Numbered from the stretch's first letter, positions 9,787 to 19,003 are shown. The stretch is 53,455 nt of DNA from an uncultured Bryobacterales bacterium (GCA_937959285.1 CALGAR010000111.1:1-53455); one strand, 5' to 3'. Notes: generated from the sequence alone by a model not told the origin. Numbers and translations are program-made.

Positions 9787-11028
9787 ATGATATCCATGCC
9801 CCTGCTGCAGCGGGCAGCCTTTGTATTGGCGTTTGGCTCCGCTTTCTCCATCGTTTTCTCGATCGCAGTCTCCAACATCCTCCTGGCTCTTGCCGTGGCA
9901 GCCCTGCTCCTTTCCGGGGAGAAGCTGCGGTTTCCGCCCATTGGATTGCCGCTTGCCCTCTTCGCCGGCGGAACGCTGCTTTCCTTGCTCCTGTCAGCCG
10001 AACCGTCACTTGCGAATCCGCAGATCCGTAAGTTCTTCGTCTTTCTCACCCTGCTGGTGGTATCAAGTACGTTTCGCACGCTCGGCGACGTGCGCAAGCT
10101 GATGCTTGCGTGGGCAGGTATTGCAGCCGTAGCGGCTGTGCGCAGCTTTCTGCAGTTTGCGGATAAAATGGACGAGGCTCAACGGCTCGGCCGTCCTTTC
10201 TACGATTTCTACGTGCCAGAGCGCACCACGGGCTTCATGAGCCACTGGATGACATTTGGCGGCCAGCAGATGATCGTCCTGCTTCTGCTCGGAGCACTTC
10301 TGTTCTGGGCGCCTGCCAAAGGGTGGCTCCGAACTCTGCTTGCAGTCATAGGGATTGTAATTGGAGTGTCAATCCTTCTGAATCTTACGAGAGGCATTTG
10401 GCTTGGGACCGCCGCCGGAGGACTCTATCTAATGTGGTCTTGGCGGAGGTGGCTCGTCCTCGTGGCGCCGCTCGTACTGGTTCTGGGGATCTGGCTAGGG
10501 CCGGATCCGGTTCGCGAGCGCATCCTGTCCGCGGCGCGTCCTAAAGCGCAAATTGACTCCAATCAACATCGAATCGTCACGTGGCGGACGGGCTGGGAGA
10601 TGATCAAGGCTCATCCGCTTTTCGGCCTCGGCCCCGAGCAGGTGAACAAGCAGTTCACGAAGTATATTCCGCCGGACGTGCCGATGCCGCTGCCCGAAGG
10701 CTGGTACGGCCACTTGCACAACATCTATCTGCATTACGCCGCCGAGCGAGGAATTCCTACGATGCTCGCCCTGATGTGGCTGATGGGGAGAATCGTGGCC
10801 GATTTCCGGCGCGCCCTGCGGAAGCTCCGAGACCACGAGGGCCTCGCCCGGGCGGTGTTGCACGGCGGCATCGCGGTGGTGATTTCCATTCTGGTTACCG
10901 GTATCTTCGAGTTGAATTTGGGCGACAGCGAAGTCCTGATCTTATTTTTGGCTACAGTCGGTTGTGGTTACCTTGCAGTTAAAAACGCGGGCACGGAACA
11001 GCCCGCAGAGGAGCAGGTCGTTGCGTGA
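9787..11028 (+). CDS. O-antigen ligase / Wzy-type polymerase family membrane protein
   Basis: Polytopic inner-membrane protein of about 413 residues with 10-12 hydrophobic segments and the Wzy_C/WaaL core: a conserved Arg-rich loop (SNQHRIVTWRTGWEM), then GLGPEQVNKQF and HLHNIYLHYAAERG, the His-containing periplasmic loop typical of ligases. It would polymerise or transfer lipid-linked glycan on the periplasmic face. The start at 9787 (MISMPLLQ) is preferred because residues encoded upstream (from 9661) overlap sixA and are polar and unlike the family. It overlaps the following SDR by 8 nt. Confidence 0.85.
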   Translation: MISMPLLQRAAFVLAFGSAFSIVFSIAVSNILLALAVAALLLSGEKLRFPPIGLPLALFAGGTLLSLLLSAEPSLANPQIRKFFVFLTLLVVSSTFRTLGDVRKLMLAWAGIAAVAAVRSFLQFADKMDEAQRLGRPFYDFYVPERTTGFMSHWMTFGGQQMIVLLLLGALLFWAPAKGWLRTLLAVIGIVIGVSILLNLTRGIWLGTAAGGLYLMWSWRRWLVLVAPLVLVLGIWLGPDPVRERILSAARPKAQIDSNQHRIVTWRTGWEMIKAHPLFGLGPEQVNKQFTKYIPPDVPMPLPEGWYGHLHNIYLHYAAERGIPTMLALMWLMGRIVADFRRALRKLRDHEGLARAVLHGGIAVVISILVTGIFELNLGDSEVLILFLATVGCGYLAVKNAGTEQPAEEQVVA

Positions 11029-11743
11029 GACATTAGCGCGTCAGACGATCATCCTCGCAGGAGGATCCGGAGGGCTGGGTTCCGCCTCCGCTCGATTGCT
11101 GGCGGAGGAAGACGCTCATCTGATCGTCAGCTACCACAGGAATCGAGACCGGGCGGAAGAGCTTTCAGAGATCGCGACTCTGGTGCAGGCCGATCTTACA
11201 TCGGCGAGCGACCGCCAAAGGTTGTTGAACACCGCTGAGAGTCTGTACGGATTAGTGGTGTTCACGGGTGATCCCTGTAGAGTCAAGGACCCTCAGGAGC
11301 TGGAATCGAAGATGCACGAATCCTATGAGGTCAACTACCTCGGGCCTTTCCTGCTAGCCAAAGAAGCAGCAGAAAGGATGAAGGCAGAGGGTGTATCCGG
11401 CTCCATTGTGCTGTTCTCCACAATGCAGGCAAACGCCTTGTTTCCCGGTTCGGCGGCGTATGCAGGCGCGAAAGCTGCGTTGCAGCACGCAACCCGCATT
11501 TTGGCCAAGGAATACCGGGGTAAGCCGAACATCCGCATCAACGTGATCAGCCCCGGGGTTACGGCGGCCGGCATGGCCGAAGCGAGTATTGCCGCAGGTA
11601 AGTACGATCATTACCTGGAGGGCGGCATTATCCCTCGCTTCGGTCGGGCCTTAGATATTGCGCGTGCCGTCCGCTTTTTCCTGGAGCCCGACAACTACAT
11701 TACAGGGCAGGTTCTCATGGTGGATGGCGGGCTTACGCTATAG
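11021..11743 (+). CDS. Short-chain dehydrogenase/reductase (FabG-like)
   Basis: 240-residue classical SDR: a glycine-rich NAD(P) motif AGGSGGLG (13-20), catalytic S133, Y147 and K151 (YAGAK), and a C-terminal VDGG motif. The start is assigned to TTG 11021, inside the end of the preceding gene, because a GAGGAG ribosome site (about 11007-11012) is correctly spaced; the frame opens further upstream at 10964 without one. It could reduce 3-oxoacyl or sugar-derived ketones. Coupling to the O-antigen ligase suggests a glycan or lipid substrate, but this is inference. The stop overlaps the convergent chemotaxis gene by 6 nt. Confidence 0.85.
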   Translation: MRETLARQTIILAGGSGGLGSASARLLAEEDAHLIVSYHRNRDRAEELSEIATLVQADLTSASDRQRLLNTAESLYGLVVFTGDPCRVKDPQELESKMHESYEVNYLGPFLLAKEAAERMKAEGVSGSIVLFSTMQANALFPGSAAYAGAKAALQHATRILAKEYRGKPNIRINVISPGVTAAGMAEASIAAGKYDHYLEGGIIPRFGRALDIARAVRFFLEPDNYITGQVLMVDGGLTL

Positions 11744-13192
11744 TTTCACCCGCTCCCTGGTGATTTCAGCAGTCCCGTCCACCATCACCCAGACTCGATT
11801 GACAATCTGCTTCAGTGCGTTCGCCTGTGCGCTAAGTTCCTCGGCGGCGGAGGCGCTTTCTTCCGCCGTCGCTGCCACGCGCTGCGTCACCTGTTCCATT
11901 TGGACGATCGCCTTTGCCACCTGTTCAATCCCGCGTGACTGCTCCTGGCTGGCAAGGTTGACCTCGTCCACCAGCACTTTGGCCTTTGCGGCCTCCTCGG
12001 CTACCGTGTTGATGGCTTTCGCCACCTGCTCGACGCGCATCCGGCCTTCGTTCGATTTTGTGATCGATTCTTCGATCAGCGTGGCCGTATCTTTTGCGGC
12101 TTGAGCACACCGCTGCGCCAAATTTCTCACTTCGTCGGCCACCACGGCAAACCCCATGCCCGCGTCTCCTGCCCGCGCAGCCTCAACCGCGGCATTCAGG
12201 GCCAGAATGTTCGTCTGGAAGGCAATCTCGTCAATGACCTTGATGATTCTCGAGATCTTGTCGCTCGATGAGTTAATCTCCGCCATGGCCGTCACCATCT
12301 GGTCCAGGTAGTGTCTGGCCTGCGCGAACTGTTCGTTCGACTGGCTCATGAGATCGGCCGCTGCGCGTGAATGGTCTCCGTTCTTCCGCGCCATCGAGTT
12401 GATCTCCTCACCCGAAGCCGACGTCTCCTCCAAAGAGGCTGCCTGCTGGGAAGCGTCCTGCGCCAGCGACTGGCTCGAGGCGGAAACCTGGCTGGCGGCG
12501 GACGAAACCTCCTCCGCACCCTCAGTTAACTCCATCAAGGCAGCCCGCAGATCCTCCACGACTTGCCGGTGGAGCCAGGCGGAGCCGGCGGCGACCAGCA
12601 AGCTGAGCAGCACCGCGATGGCAAAGAGCCAGCGGGCCGTGCTCACTGTTGAATTCGCTGCCGCCAGCGCCCGGTCCATCACGTCCGTCTCCTGGTTCGC
12701 CAGGCTTTCAGCGGCGTCCAGGGCCTGCATGCCAAGGCGCAACCCGTTATTCTCCCAAATCTGTCTGGCCGCCTCCAGTTGATCCGTTGAGGCAAGGCGC
12801 CACAGCTCTGCGTGGCTCAGCGAAAACTCCCTGATGCGCCCTCGGAGATCTTCAAAGGCCCGGCGGCTCTGTCCCGCCTCGATGAGCCGTTCGAAAGCGC
12901 TCATCTGACGCTGCAGCTTCTGGCTGGCAGCCTGAAACTCGTCCTGCATCCGCTCCATCGAGGTGCGGTCCTTCAGTAAGCCGTAAGCCAGGACGCCTCT
13001 CGCTAAACCTATCTGCTCCTGTACCGATCCGGCCATCTGCGCCGCCAGAAACCGCCTCTTCCCGCTCCCTTCTACCACCCTGCTCATGTGGCCGCGCAGA
13101 CTGCTGCTGCTGTAAATCGCGAAGACGCCCAAACCTACCAATAAAGCCAACACTACTCCGAAGCTCATCACGAGCCTTCGCCCAATCGTCAT
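11738..13192 (-). CDS. Methyl-accepting chemotaxis protein
   Basis: 484-residue transmembrane chemoreceptor. TM1 at about 8-28, a four-helix-bundle type periplasmic domain (about 30-185), TM2 at about 187-207, then a long cytoplasmic coiled coil with the highly conserved hairpin tip EIAFQTNILALNAAVEAARAG near residue 325-345, where CheA/CheW bind. The linker after TM2 goes almost directly into the signalling helices; I do not see a clear HAMP domain. No che genes are nearby, so it works with distant ones. Ligand unknown. Confidence 0.93.
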   Translation of the reverse strand: MTIGRRLVMSFGVVLALLVGLGVFAIYSSSSLRGHMSRVVEGSGKRRFLAAQMAGSVQEQIGLARGVLAYGLLKDRTSMERMQDEFQAASQKLQRQMSAFERLIEAGQSRRAFEDLRGRIREFSLSHAELWRLASTDQLEAARQIWENNGLRLGMQALDAAESLANQETDVMDRALAAANSTVSTARWLFAIAVLLSLLVAAGSAWLHRQVVEDLRAALMELTEGAEEVSSAASQVSASSQSLAQDASQQAASLEETSASGEEINSMARKNGDHSRAAADLMSQSNEQFAQARHYLDQMVTAMAEINSSSDKISRIIKVIDEIAFQTNILALNAAVEAARAGDAGMGFAVVADEVRNLAQRCAQAAKDTATLIEESITKSNEGRMRVEQVAKAINTVAEEAAKAKVLVDEVNLASQEQSRGIEQVAKAIVQMEQVTQRVAATAEESASAAEELSAQANALKQIVNRVWVMVDGTAEITRERVKL

Positions 13193-13286
13193 GCTGGACT
13201 TATCGTTAGGAACAGCCGGTTGCTTGAGGACTATGTGGCGCCGATTACTTGGACGGCCGGACGGAGGGAGTAAACCAGGGGGAGCA

Positions 13287-13312
13287 GTCGGGGGGGAACA
13301 GCCCCCCTCGAC
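13287..13312. terminator. GC-rich hairpin downstream of NHL gene
   Basis: A stem of about 9 pairs, GTCGGGGGG against CCCCCTCGAC with one mismatch, lies just past the minus-strand NHL gene stop codon. No T-run follows, so termination is only a guess. Confidence 0.35.
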
Positions 13313-13361
13313 CTGAAACTAAATTACTTGGACCGGGCGTTGAGGCCTTGAAGACCCAACC

Positions 13362-14405
13362 CTAAACTTTGCGGAGCTTCGTCACGCGCCCGACTTCGAC
13401 CCACTCCACGACAAAGATGTTGCCCTTGTGGTCGAAGCACGCCCCGTGCGGGCAAATGAACTTCCCGGGAATGAACTTGTCGCGCGGCTCCTTCCGAAGT
13501 TCCCGCCACGTGTTGCTCGGGTCCTCACCCAGATGGGTGATTACGGCGTCGTTGCGATCGAGCAGCGTGACCCGCGCCGCGAGATCGGGGATCACAGTTA
13601 CGCCCTTGTACTGGTGGAAGTGGCAGGGCAGATTGACGCCGCCTTCGCTAAACTTCACGTGCTTGCCGTCCAGAGTGAAATACTGAAGGCGGTTGTTGCT
13701 CCGATCGGCCACCAGCAGCAAGGGCTCCTTGCCGCGCTTGTCGATCGTGATGCCGTGCGGGCAGGAAAGCTTTCCCGCCTCCTTGCCGGTGCCACCAAAG
13801 GTCCGGATATACTCGCCCTTCGAATTGTATTGGTTGATGTAGTTGGAGCCGTACCCGTCAGCGACGTAGATATCCCCGTTCGGAGCGATCGCGAGGTTCG
13901 TCGGACTGTACTTCTTCAACTTGCCGTCCGGCCCGGGCTTGTATTCCTCGGCTTCCTTCGGATAGCCGATGGTGAACACCTCTTCTCCCTCGAGCGTCGT
14001 CTTCACGACCAGCGCACGGCGCGTATCGCACAAGTAAAGGAACTCCTGTTTTCCCTCTTTGTGGATGTGGAGTCCGTGGGCGCCACCCTTGAACTCCTTG
14101 CCCCAGCTCCGGATGAACTTGCCCTTTTCATCGAAAACCACCATGGTGTCGTGGCTTTCGCTGACATTGTTGACCGTGTGATGCACATAGATACGGCCCT
14201 GCGAGTCCTCACAGACACCGTGCGTGTTGCCGTAAGCGATTGTCTTCGGCAACTCACCCCAGTCGTGAATCACCTCGTAGGTAAACTCACCTTTTCCCAC
14301 GATAGGCCGCTTCGTGCCCGCCTTATCAGAAGCGCCGAGGATGGCCGGCGCAGCGACAGCGCCGATGCCCCGGAAGAAATCGCGACGGTTGGTCTTGAGG
14401 TTCAT
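13362..14405 (-). CDS. Tat-exported NHL-repeat beta-propeller protein
   Basis: 347 residues. The N-terminus NRRDFFRGIG (R7-R8) followed by a hydrophobic Ala-rich stretch is a twin-arginine signal. The remainder is a six-bladed NHL-type propeller: recurrent GxIYVADGYGSNYINQY, FGGTGKEAGKL and HGITIDKRG blocks, plus HGVCEDSQGRIYV and HGACFDHKGNIFVVEW. Such proteins are found as peptidyl-alpha-hydroxyglycine lyase-like or scaffold proteins in the periplasm. No catalytic assignment is possible here. A candidate promoter lies at 14435-14443. Confidence 0.82.
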   Translation of the reverse strand: MNLKTNRRDFFRGIGAVAAPAILGASDKAGTKRPIVGKGEFTYEVIHDWGELPKTIAYGNTHGVCEDSQGRIYVHHTVNNVSESHDTMVVFDEKGKFIRSWGKEFKGGAHGLHIHKEGKQEFLYLCDTRRALVVKTTLEGEEVFTIGYPKEAEEYKPGPDGKLKKYSPTNLAIAPNGDIYVADGYGSNYINQYNSKGEYIRTFGGTGKEAGKLSCPHGITIDKRGKEPLLLVADRSNNRLQYFTLDGKHVKFSEGGVNLPCHFHQYKGVTVIPDLAARVTLLDRNDAVITHLGEDPSNTWRELRKEPRDKFIPGKFICPHGACFDHKGNIFVVEWVEVGRVTKLRKV

Positions 14406-14434
14406 GGTAGTATCCCAGTCCGATGTTCCAAATA

Positions 14435-14443
14435 GTTATATCA
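14435..14443 (-). promoter_or_regulatory. Extended -10 promoter of the NHL gene
   Basis: TGATATAAC on the minus strand, about 30 bp upstream of ATG 14405. A TGn extension plus TATAAC (5 of 6 consensus bases). No clear -35. Confidence 0.4.
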
Positions 14444-14466
14444 GGAATAAGGCAGCGTCACCAGCG

Positions 14467-15873
14467 CTACCGCGATGCCGCAACGGAGGTGACGATCTCC
14501 CAATTAAAGACCACGAAGCGGTAGAGCTCGGACTCGAGCAGTCGCTCCTGGTCGCTATGCGCACCGAATCCTTTGGCCGCATCTTCCTCGTCCGTCAGCG
14601 CGCCGATGCCGTAGCATTGAACGCCGCGGGCCTGCAGGAATGATTTATCCGTGGCGCCGGTCGACATCGAGGGGAGCGTGACACCGCCTGGATACACGCG
14701 CCGCTGCGCCGCTTCGATCGCCTTGAAGAGCTCCGTGTCCAGGCGCGAGGGCGGCGCTGCGGGGCGCGACGACAGTCCAGTGGGCACAATCTCGACGGCA
14801 GGATCATTGATCACCTTTTTCAGCTCCTCGAGAAATTGCGGGATGTTCTCATCCGGCAGCGCCCGGATGTCGAGCGTCGCTTCCGCTTCCGAGGGGATGA
14901 CATTGACGCGGAAACCGGCCTTGAGGATGGTCGGAGCGATTGATGTTCGAAGCATTGAGTAATGCATAGGCTCGTGGAGCCTGAGGTACTCCTGAATCGC
15001 AGCCGTCTTTTCCGGGTTGACGAGATTGTTATAGCGCGCGGCTGCTTCGGGTGAACTGATCGTCGCAAGGCGTTCAAAGTACGTGCGTGTGGTGTCATTG
15101 AGACGCATCGGCGTCTGCCACGCAGCGGCCTTCGAAACCGCGTTGGTCAAACGAACGACCGCGTTATCAGGCAGCGGGCGCGAGCCATGTCCAGCAGGAC
15201 CTCTCGCAATCAGCCGGACCGAATTGGGGCGTTTCTCCGAGGTCCCGACGATGTTTCGAATGGACGTGCCGCCGCTGCGCACAAGGCCGCCTCCCTCGGC
15301 AATGCAATACTCGGCTTCAATCTCAGGCCAGTGATTCTCCACCATGTACTGAATGCCGAAGCGGACGTTACCTTCCTCGCCGGCTTCCGCAAGAAAGATC
15401 ACATCGCGTTCGAGCGGTACGTTCAGCCGTTTCAACAACAGCATCGTCATGAGACCCGCCGTGAGGTTATCCTTGTCATCCACGGCGCCGCGTCCGTAAA
15501 TGTATCCGCCGTCAAGCGTGGCAGAGAAGGGCGGATGGGTCCACTTCTCCGGCTGAACCCCGACCACATCGGTGTGCGCCATGATGAGGATCGGGCGCTT
15601 GGCGCCATTTCCTTTCAGGCGCGCGACGAGATTGGGGCGCTTCGGATCAAGGGCGAAGATTTTGACAGGGATTCCCTCCGCTTCGAGAACTTTCCGCAGG
15701 TACTCAACAGCCGGGGCTTCATTCCCGGGCGGGTCGCTCGTATCGATCTGGATCAACGCCCGGTAGTGCCGCAAAATCTCGGCTTTCAAAGATTCCCACG
15801 CCGGTACCGGCACTTGAGCGCACAGAGGAAGGTATAGCAGGCACAACGAAAGCGCAAGAATCGGGATACGCAT
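14467..15873 (-). CDS. Exported M20-family zinc peptidase (ArgE/DapE/carboxypeptidase S type)
   Basis: 468 residues with a signal peptide ending LPLCAQ. Zinc and catalytic motifs of M20 are visible: H100-T-D102, D132/D133 in GRGAVDDK, and E166-E167 in EAGEEG. The central lid/dimerisation domain lies around residues 200-320. These enzymes release a terminal residue or an acyl group from small peptides; signal-bearing forms act in the periplasm. ATG 15873 is chosen over an upstream frame start at 15903 because it begins the signal peptide and sits 6 nt from an extended -10 box. Confidence 0.9.
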   Translation of the reverse strand: MRIPILALSLCLLYLPLCAQVPVPAWESLKAEILRHYRALIQIDTSDPPGNEAPAVEYLRKVLEAEGIPVKIFALDPKRPNLVARLKGNGAKRPILIMAHTDVVGVQPEKWTHPPFSATLDGGYIYGRGAVDDKDNLTAGLMTMLLLKRLNVPLERDVIFLAEAGEEGNVRFGIQYMVENHWPEIEAEYCIAEGGGLVRSGGTSIRNIVGTSEKRPNSVRLIARGPAGHGSRPLPDNAVVRLTNAVSKAAAWQTPMRLNDTTRTYFERLATISSPEAAARYNNLVNPEKTAAIQEYLRLHEPMHYSMLRTSIAPTILKAGFRVNVIPSEAEATLDIRALPDENIPQFLEELKKVINDPAVEIVPTGLSSRPAAPPSRLDTELFKAIEAAQRRVYPGGVTLPSMSTGATDKSFLQARGVQCYGIGALTDEEDAAKGFGAHSDQERLLESELYRFVVFNWEIVTSVAASR

Positions 15874-15879
15874 GATGCA

Positions 15880-15888
15880 AAGATAGCA
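15880..15888 (-). promoter_or_regulatory. Extended -10 box, 6 nt before ATG (leaderless candidate)
   Basis: TGCTATCTT on the minus strand; the TATCTT hexamer ends exactly 6 nt upstream of ATG 15873, with no Shine-Dalgarno sequence between them. Confidence 0.5.
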
Positions 15889-15937
15889 GGCGGCGCAAGC
15901 CAACGGCGCCTGCAGATTCTGCTATCCTCAGGGATAG

Positions 15938-16327
15938 GTGCTACGCTCGTTGCTCAGCACGACCTTCGCCGCCATGCTGATCATCGGCATGGTTTGGGGG
16001 CAATGCGCTAACTGCGCCTCGATCGATCCGGCCCCTGCCAGTCACAATTGCTGCCCCAAGCAAGAGCCGCAAACCGATCACTGCGGGAAACCGGTTCAGC
16101 CCCACGACTCGAAGTCCGATCCCTGCAAGGGTCATCTCCACGTCCGGAGCTACGACAAGCCTGAGTTCGATGGGTGGCGGTTCCAGTCGCTTTCCCCGGC
16201 GCCCTTGGCCACTGCCGAAAGCCTTTTGAGCCCGATCGGTGTCTCGGAGAATGCGTTTCCGAACCTGGATCCCCCCAAACAGTCCCCTCCCGGGCTTTTC
16301 GTCCTTCACGCATCCTTCCTGATCTAG
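15938..16327 (+). CDS. Small exported Cys/His-rich protein, putative metal-binding, first gene of copper operon
   Basis: 129 residues starting at GTG. A hydrophobic N-terminus (about 1-21) is followed by a segment packed with possible Cu(I)/Ag(I) ligands: C23-x2-C26, C38-C39, C49 and C63, with H36, H48, H55, H66 and H68. The C-terminal half (after residue 70) is Pro-rich and has no Cys. I do not recognise a named family. It lies 58 bp upstream of the CusC-like gene on the same strand, which suggests a periplasmic metal chaperone or sensor analogous in role, not in fold, to CusF. Confidence 0.65.
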   Translation: MLRSLLSTTFAAMLIIGMVWGQCANCASIDPAPASHNCCPKQEPQTDHCGKPVQPHDSKSDPCKGHLHVRSYDKPEFDGWRFQSLSPAPLATAESLLSPIGVSENAFPNLDPPKQSPPGLFVLHASFLI

Positions 16328-16385
16328 ATCTCACTCTCCCTACAGCTAGTCTTTCGTAACTTTCGTGTGTTGATGGGGAGGAAGT

Positions 16386-17633
16386 GTGCGTGTCCCGATC
16401 CTCATATCGATCCTGACTTTGACATTTGTTTTGAATGCCGAAGACCGGATGCGCCTTCAGCCTCTCATTGTTGAGGCGCTGGAGAACAATCCGGAGATTC
16501 TTGCAGCACAGAAGCGCTGTGAAGCAGCACGGCAGCGTCCGTCGCAGGCGGCCAGTTTGCCCGAGACAATGCTGGCGCTTGGATACGCCAGCACAGGCAG
16601 CCCTCGTCCGTTTGCCGGTCTCGGCGTCGATCCAGTGGCGAACGCCGGTCTGATGCTCTCCCAGACGTTTCCCTTCCCGGGCAAGCGCAAACTGCGGGGA
16701 GAAATCGCGCAGAGGGAGGCCGATTCGGAATTTTGGCAATACCAGGCGACACAGCTCTCTGTCATCGCAAGGGTAAAGTCTGCGTATCACCGCCTGAACC
16801 ATACCTACAAGGCGATTGACCTGTTGGCGCAGAGCCGTGATTTGCTGCGGGAAATCCTCCGAGCAGTCGAGGCGCGGTATGCGCTTGGTGAAGCGGCACA
16901 GCAGGACCTGCTGCGCCTGCAGACACAGATCTCCGAAAAGACTCTCCGCATCGAGCGGATGCAGCAGGAGAAACGGTCGCAAGAAGCGGAACTGAACCAG
17001 CTCCTGGCCCGCCGCCCCGGCAGCCCACTGGGCAGGCCCGCGGACCCGGTCATGGAGCCGTTCGATGTGACGCTCGAAGATCTCGTCACGCGAGCCCGGC
17101 GCAACTCGCCGCTTATCCGAAGAGACCAGAAGATGATCGAGCGATCAGAGCTCGCAGTGAATCTGGCTCGAAAGGAGTTTTATCCCGACTACACACTCTC
17201 GGCAGGCTACTTCAATATGGGCCGCATGCCGGATATGTACATGTTCCGCGTCGAGTTTCAGTTACCCACCTCCTGGCGCAGCAAACAGCGGGCGGGGGTC
17301 GCCGAGCAAACGGCTACGCTGAGCGCTGCGCGCCGCGACTACGAGACGACCGATCAGGCGCTGCTGTTCCGCATGCAGGACGACTATCGAATCGCGGAAA
17401 CATCGCGCCGTCTGCTGACCATGTATCAGGACACGCTGCTGCCGCAGGCCCGGCTGACACTGGAAAGCTCGATGCCCGCGTATCAAACGGGACAAACCGA
17501 CCTCACAACACTGCTCAACAACGCGCTGGCAGTGCTCGAGTACGAAATTGGCTACAACGAGGAGCTGCTGCACTATCACCTTGCGTTGATCCGGCTGGAA
17601 GAGATGGCCGGTGTGGAGCTGCTCGAACGATGA
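16386..17633 (+). CDS. TolC-family outer-membrane efflux channel (CusC/CzcC-like)
   Basis: 415 residues, signal peptide of about 18 residues, then the OEP duplicated alpha-helical barrel: long amphipathic helices with the repeat marks QRPSQAASLPE and ARKEFYPDYTLSAGYF. There is no lipobox, unlike E. coli CusC. GTG start with GGGGAGG at 16375-16381 upstream. It forms the outer-membrane duct for the tripartite pump encoded downstream; its stop codon overlaps the adaptor start (ATGA). Confidence 0.9.
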   Translation: MRVPILISILTLTFVLNAEDRMRLQPLIVEALENNPEILAAQKRCEAARQRPSQAASLPETMLALGYASTGSPRPFAGLGVDPVANAGLMLSQTFPFPGKRKLRGEIAQREADSEFWQYQATQLSVIARVKSAYHRLNHTYKAIDLLAQSRDLLREILRAVEARYALGEAAQQDLLRLQTQISEKTLRIERMQQEKRSQEAELNQLLARRPGSPLGRPADPVMEPFDVTLEDLVTRARRNSPLIRRDQKMIERSELAVNLARKEFYPDYTLSAGYFNMGRMPDMYMFRVEFQLPTSWRSKQRAGVAEQTATLSAARRDYETTDQALLFRMQDDYRIAETSRRLLTMYQDTLLPQARLTLESSMPAYQTGQTDLTTLLNNALAVLEYEIGYNEELLHYHLALIRLEEMAGVELLER

Positions 17634-19003
17634 AGCGTCTCCTTGTGGCTGTGCTCGTCATCGCCGGCTTTGCGGCCGGTTGGTACTTCCGCGGCCGATC
17701 CGCGCCGGCTCTTCCTCGCAAGAGCGAGCGGACGGTTCTCTATTGGGTTGACCCCATGCATCCGCAGTACAAGTCGGATAAGCCCGGCATCGCGCCGGAT
17801 TGCGGCATGCGTCTGGAACCGGTGTATGCGGACGGCGGAGAAGGCGGGTCAAAACGCGATCGAAAGATTCTTTACTATTTCGACCCGAAGGATCCGAAGT
17901 ACCATTCCGATCATCCAGGACTGAATCCGGAAACGGGCAATGATCTGGAGCCCTTCTACGCAGAAGATGTGCCGGGCAGCATTCACGTAAGCCCTGAGAA
18001 GCAGCAATTGATCGGCGTACGGACTGGCATGGTCGATCGCACCTCGGCCTCCGTCCCGCTTCGCACCGTCGGAAAGGTCGATATCGACGAGCGCCGCATC
18101 TCGCACGTGCATTCTCGCGTGGCAGGCTGGATCGAAAAGGTGAACGCCGATTACACCGGCCGTTATGTCCGGAAAGGCGAGCCGCTTTTCACGGTCTACA
18201 GTCCTGAGCTGATCGCTTCCCAGCAGGAGTATCTGCTCGCGCTGACCGCAAGAAAGATGATGGCGCGCAGTTCGGTGCAGGGCGCGGCCGACGACAGTGA
18301 ACGCATGGTCGAGGCGGCCAGGCGGCGGCTGGAGCATTGGAACCTGAGCAAAGAACAAATCCAGGAGCTGGAGCACACACAGACCCCGATCCGGTCCGTC
18401 ACAGTTGAGGCGCCAGCCTCCGGCTACATCACCGCGCGGAATGCATTTCCAAACCTGCGCATCGGTCCGGAAACGCAGATCTACACGCTGGTTGACTTGA
18501 GCCAGGTCTGGATTATCGCCGACGTCTACGAATCCGATGCCGCCCTCGTGCGCGTCGGTCAGGAGGCCACGATTTCGGCGTCATATTTGCCCGGCCGCAA
18601 GATCCGCGCTCGCGTCACTTACATCCTTCCTCAGGTTGATCCCGACACCCGCACGCTCAAGGTTCGATTGGAAGCGCCTAATCCGGGCCTGGTGCTGAAG
18701 CCAGAAATGTATGTCGACGTCGATTTCATTGTCCCTCAGGGCTCGCGTCTGGTCGTTCCCGCGGAAGCAGTGCTTGATGCGGGCGTCCGGAAGATTGTCT
18801 TCGTGGATCTCGGCGACGGCTACTTTGAGCCGCGCAACGTCGCAACGGGATTACGGCTAGGCGACCGGATTGAGATTCTCGAAGGGCTCAAGGAAGGCGA
18901 ACGGATCGTGGTCTCCGGCAACTTCCTCCTCAATTCAGAAAGTCAGTTGAAGTGGCCCAACGCAGGCGCGGCCGCAGGACACGGAGTACGCAGAGATGAT
19001 TGA
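17630..19003 (+). CDS. cusB: CusB-type periplasmic adaptor with tandem heavy-metal-binding modules
   Basis: 457-residue membrane-fusion protein: an N-terminal membrane anchor (1-20), two copies of a heavy-metal-binding (YHS-like) module at about 38-67 and 82-111, then barrel-sandwich hybrid, hairpin, beta-barrel (VDLSQVWIIADVYE) and membrane-proximal domains. The first module has candidate ligands M43, H44, C58 and M60 (DPMHP...PDCGM). The second aligns without gaps but carries K87, D88, T102 and N104 at those positions. Overlaps the channel gene by 4 nt and the pump gene by 8 nt, so the three are coupled. Confidence 0.93.
   Translation: MKRLLVAVLVIAGFAAGWYFRGRSAPALPRKSERTVLYWVDPMHPQYKSDKPGIAPDCGMRLEPVYADGGEGGSKRDRKILYYFDPKDPKYHSDHPGLNPETGNDLEPFYAEDVPGSIHVSPEKQQLIGVRTGMVDRTSASVPLRTVGKVDIDERRISHVHSRVAGWIEKVNADYTGRYVRKGEPLFTVYSPELIASQQEYLLALTARKMMARSSVQGAADDSERMVEAARRRLEHWNLSKEQIQELEHTQTPIRSVTVEAPASGYITARNAFPNLRIGPETQIYTLVDLSQVWIIADVYESDAALVRVGQEATISASYLPGRKIRARVTYILPQVDPDTRTLKVRLEAPNPGLVLKPEMYVDVDFIVPQGSRLVVPAEAVLDAGVRKIVFVDLGDGYFEPRNVATGLRLGDRIEILEGLKEGERIVVSGNFLLNSESQLKWPNAGAAAGHGVRRDD

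Noticed and set aside
13428..14435. 335-codon frame antisense to the NHL gene
   Set aside because: Shadow of the Tat-exported NHL protein; no ribosome site and no recognisable domain.
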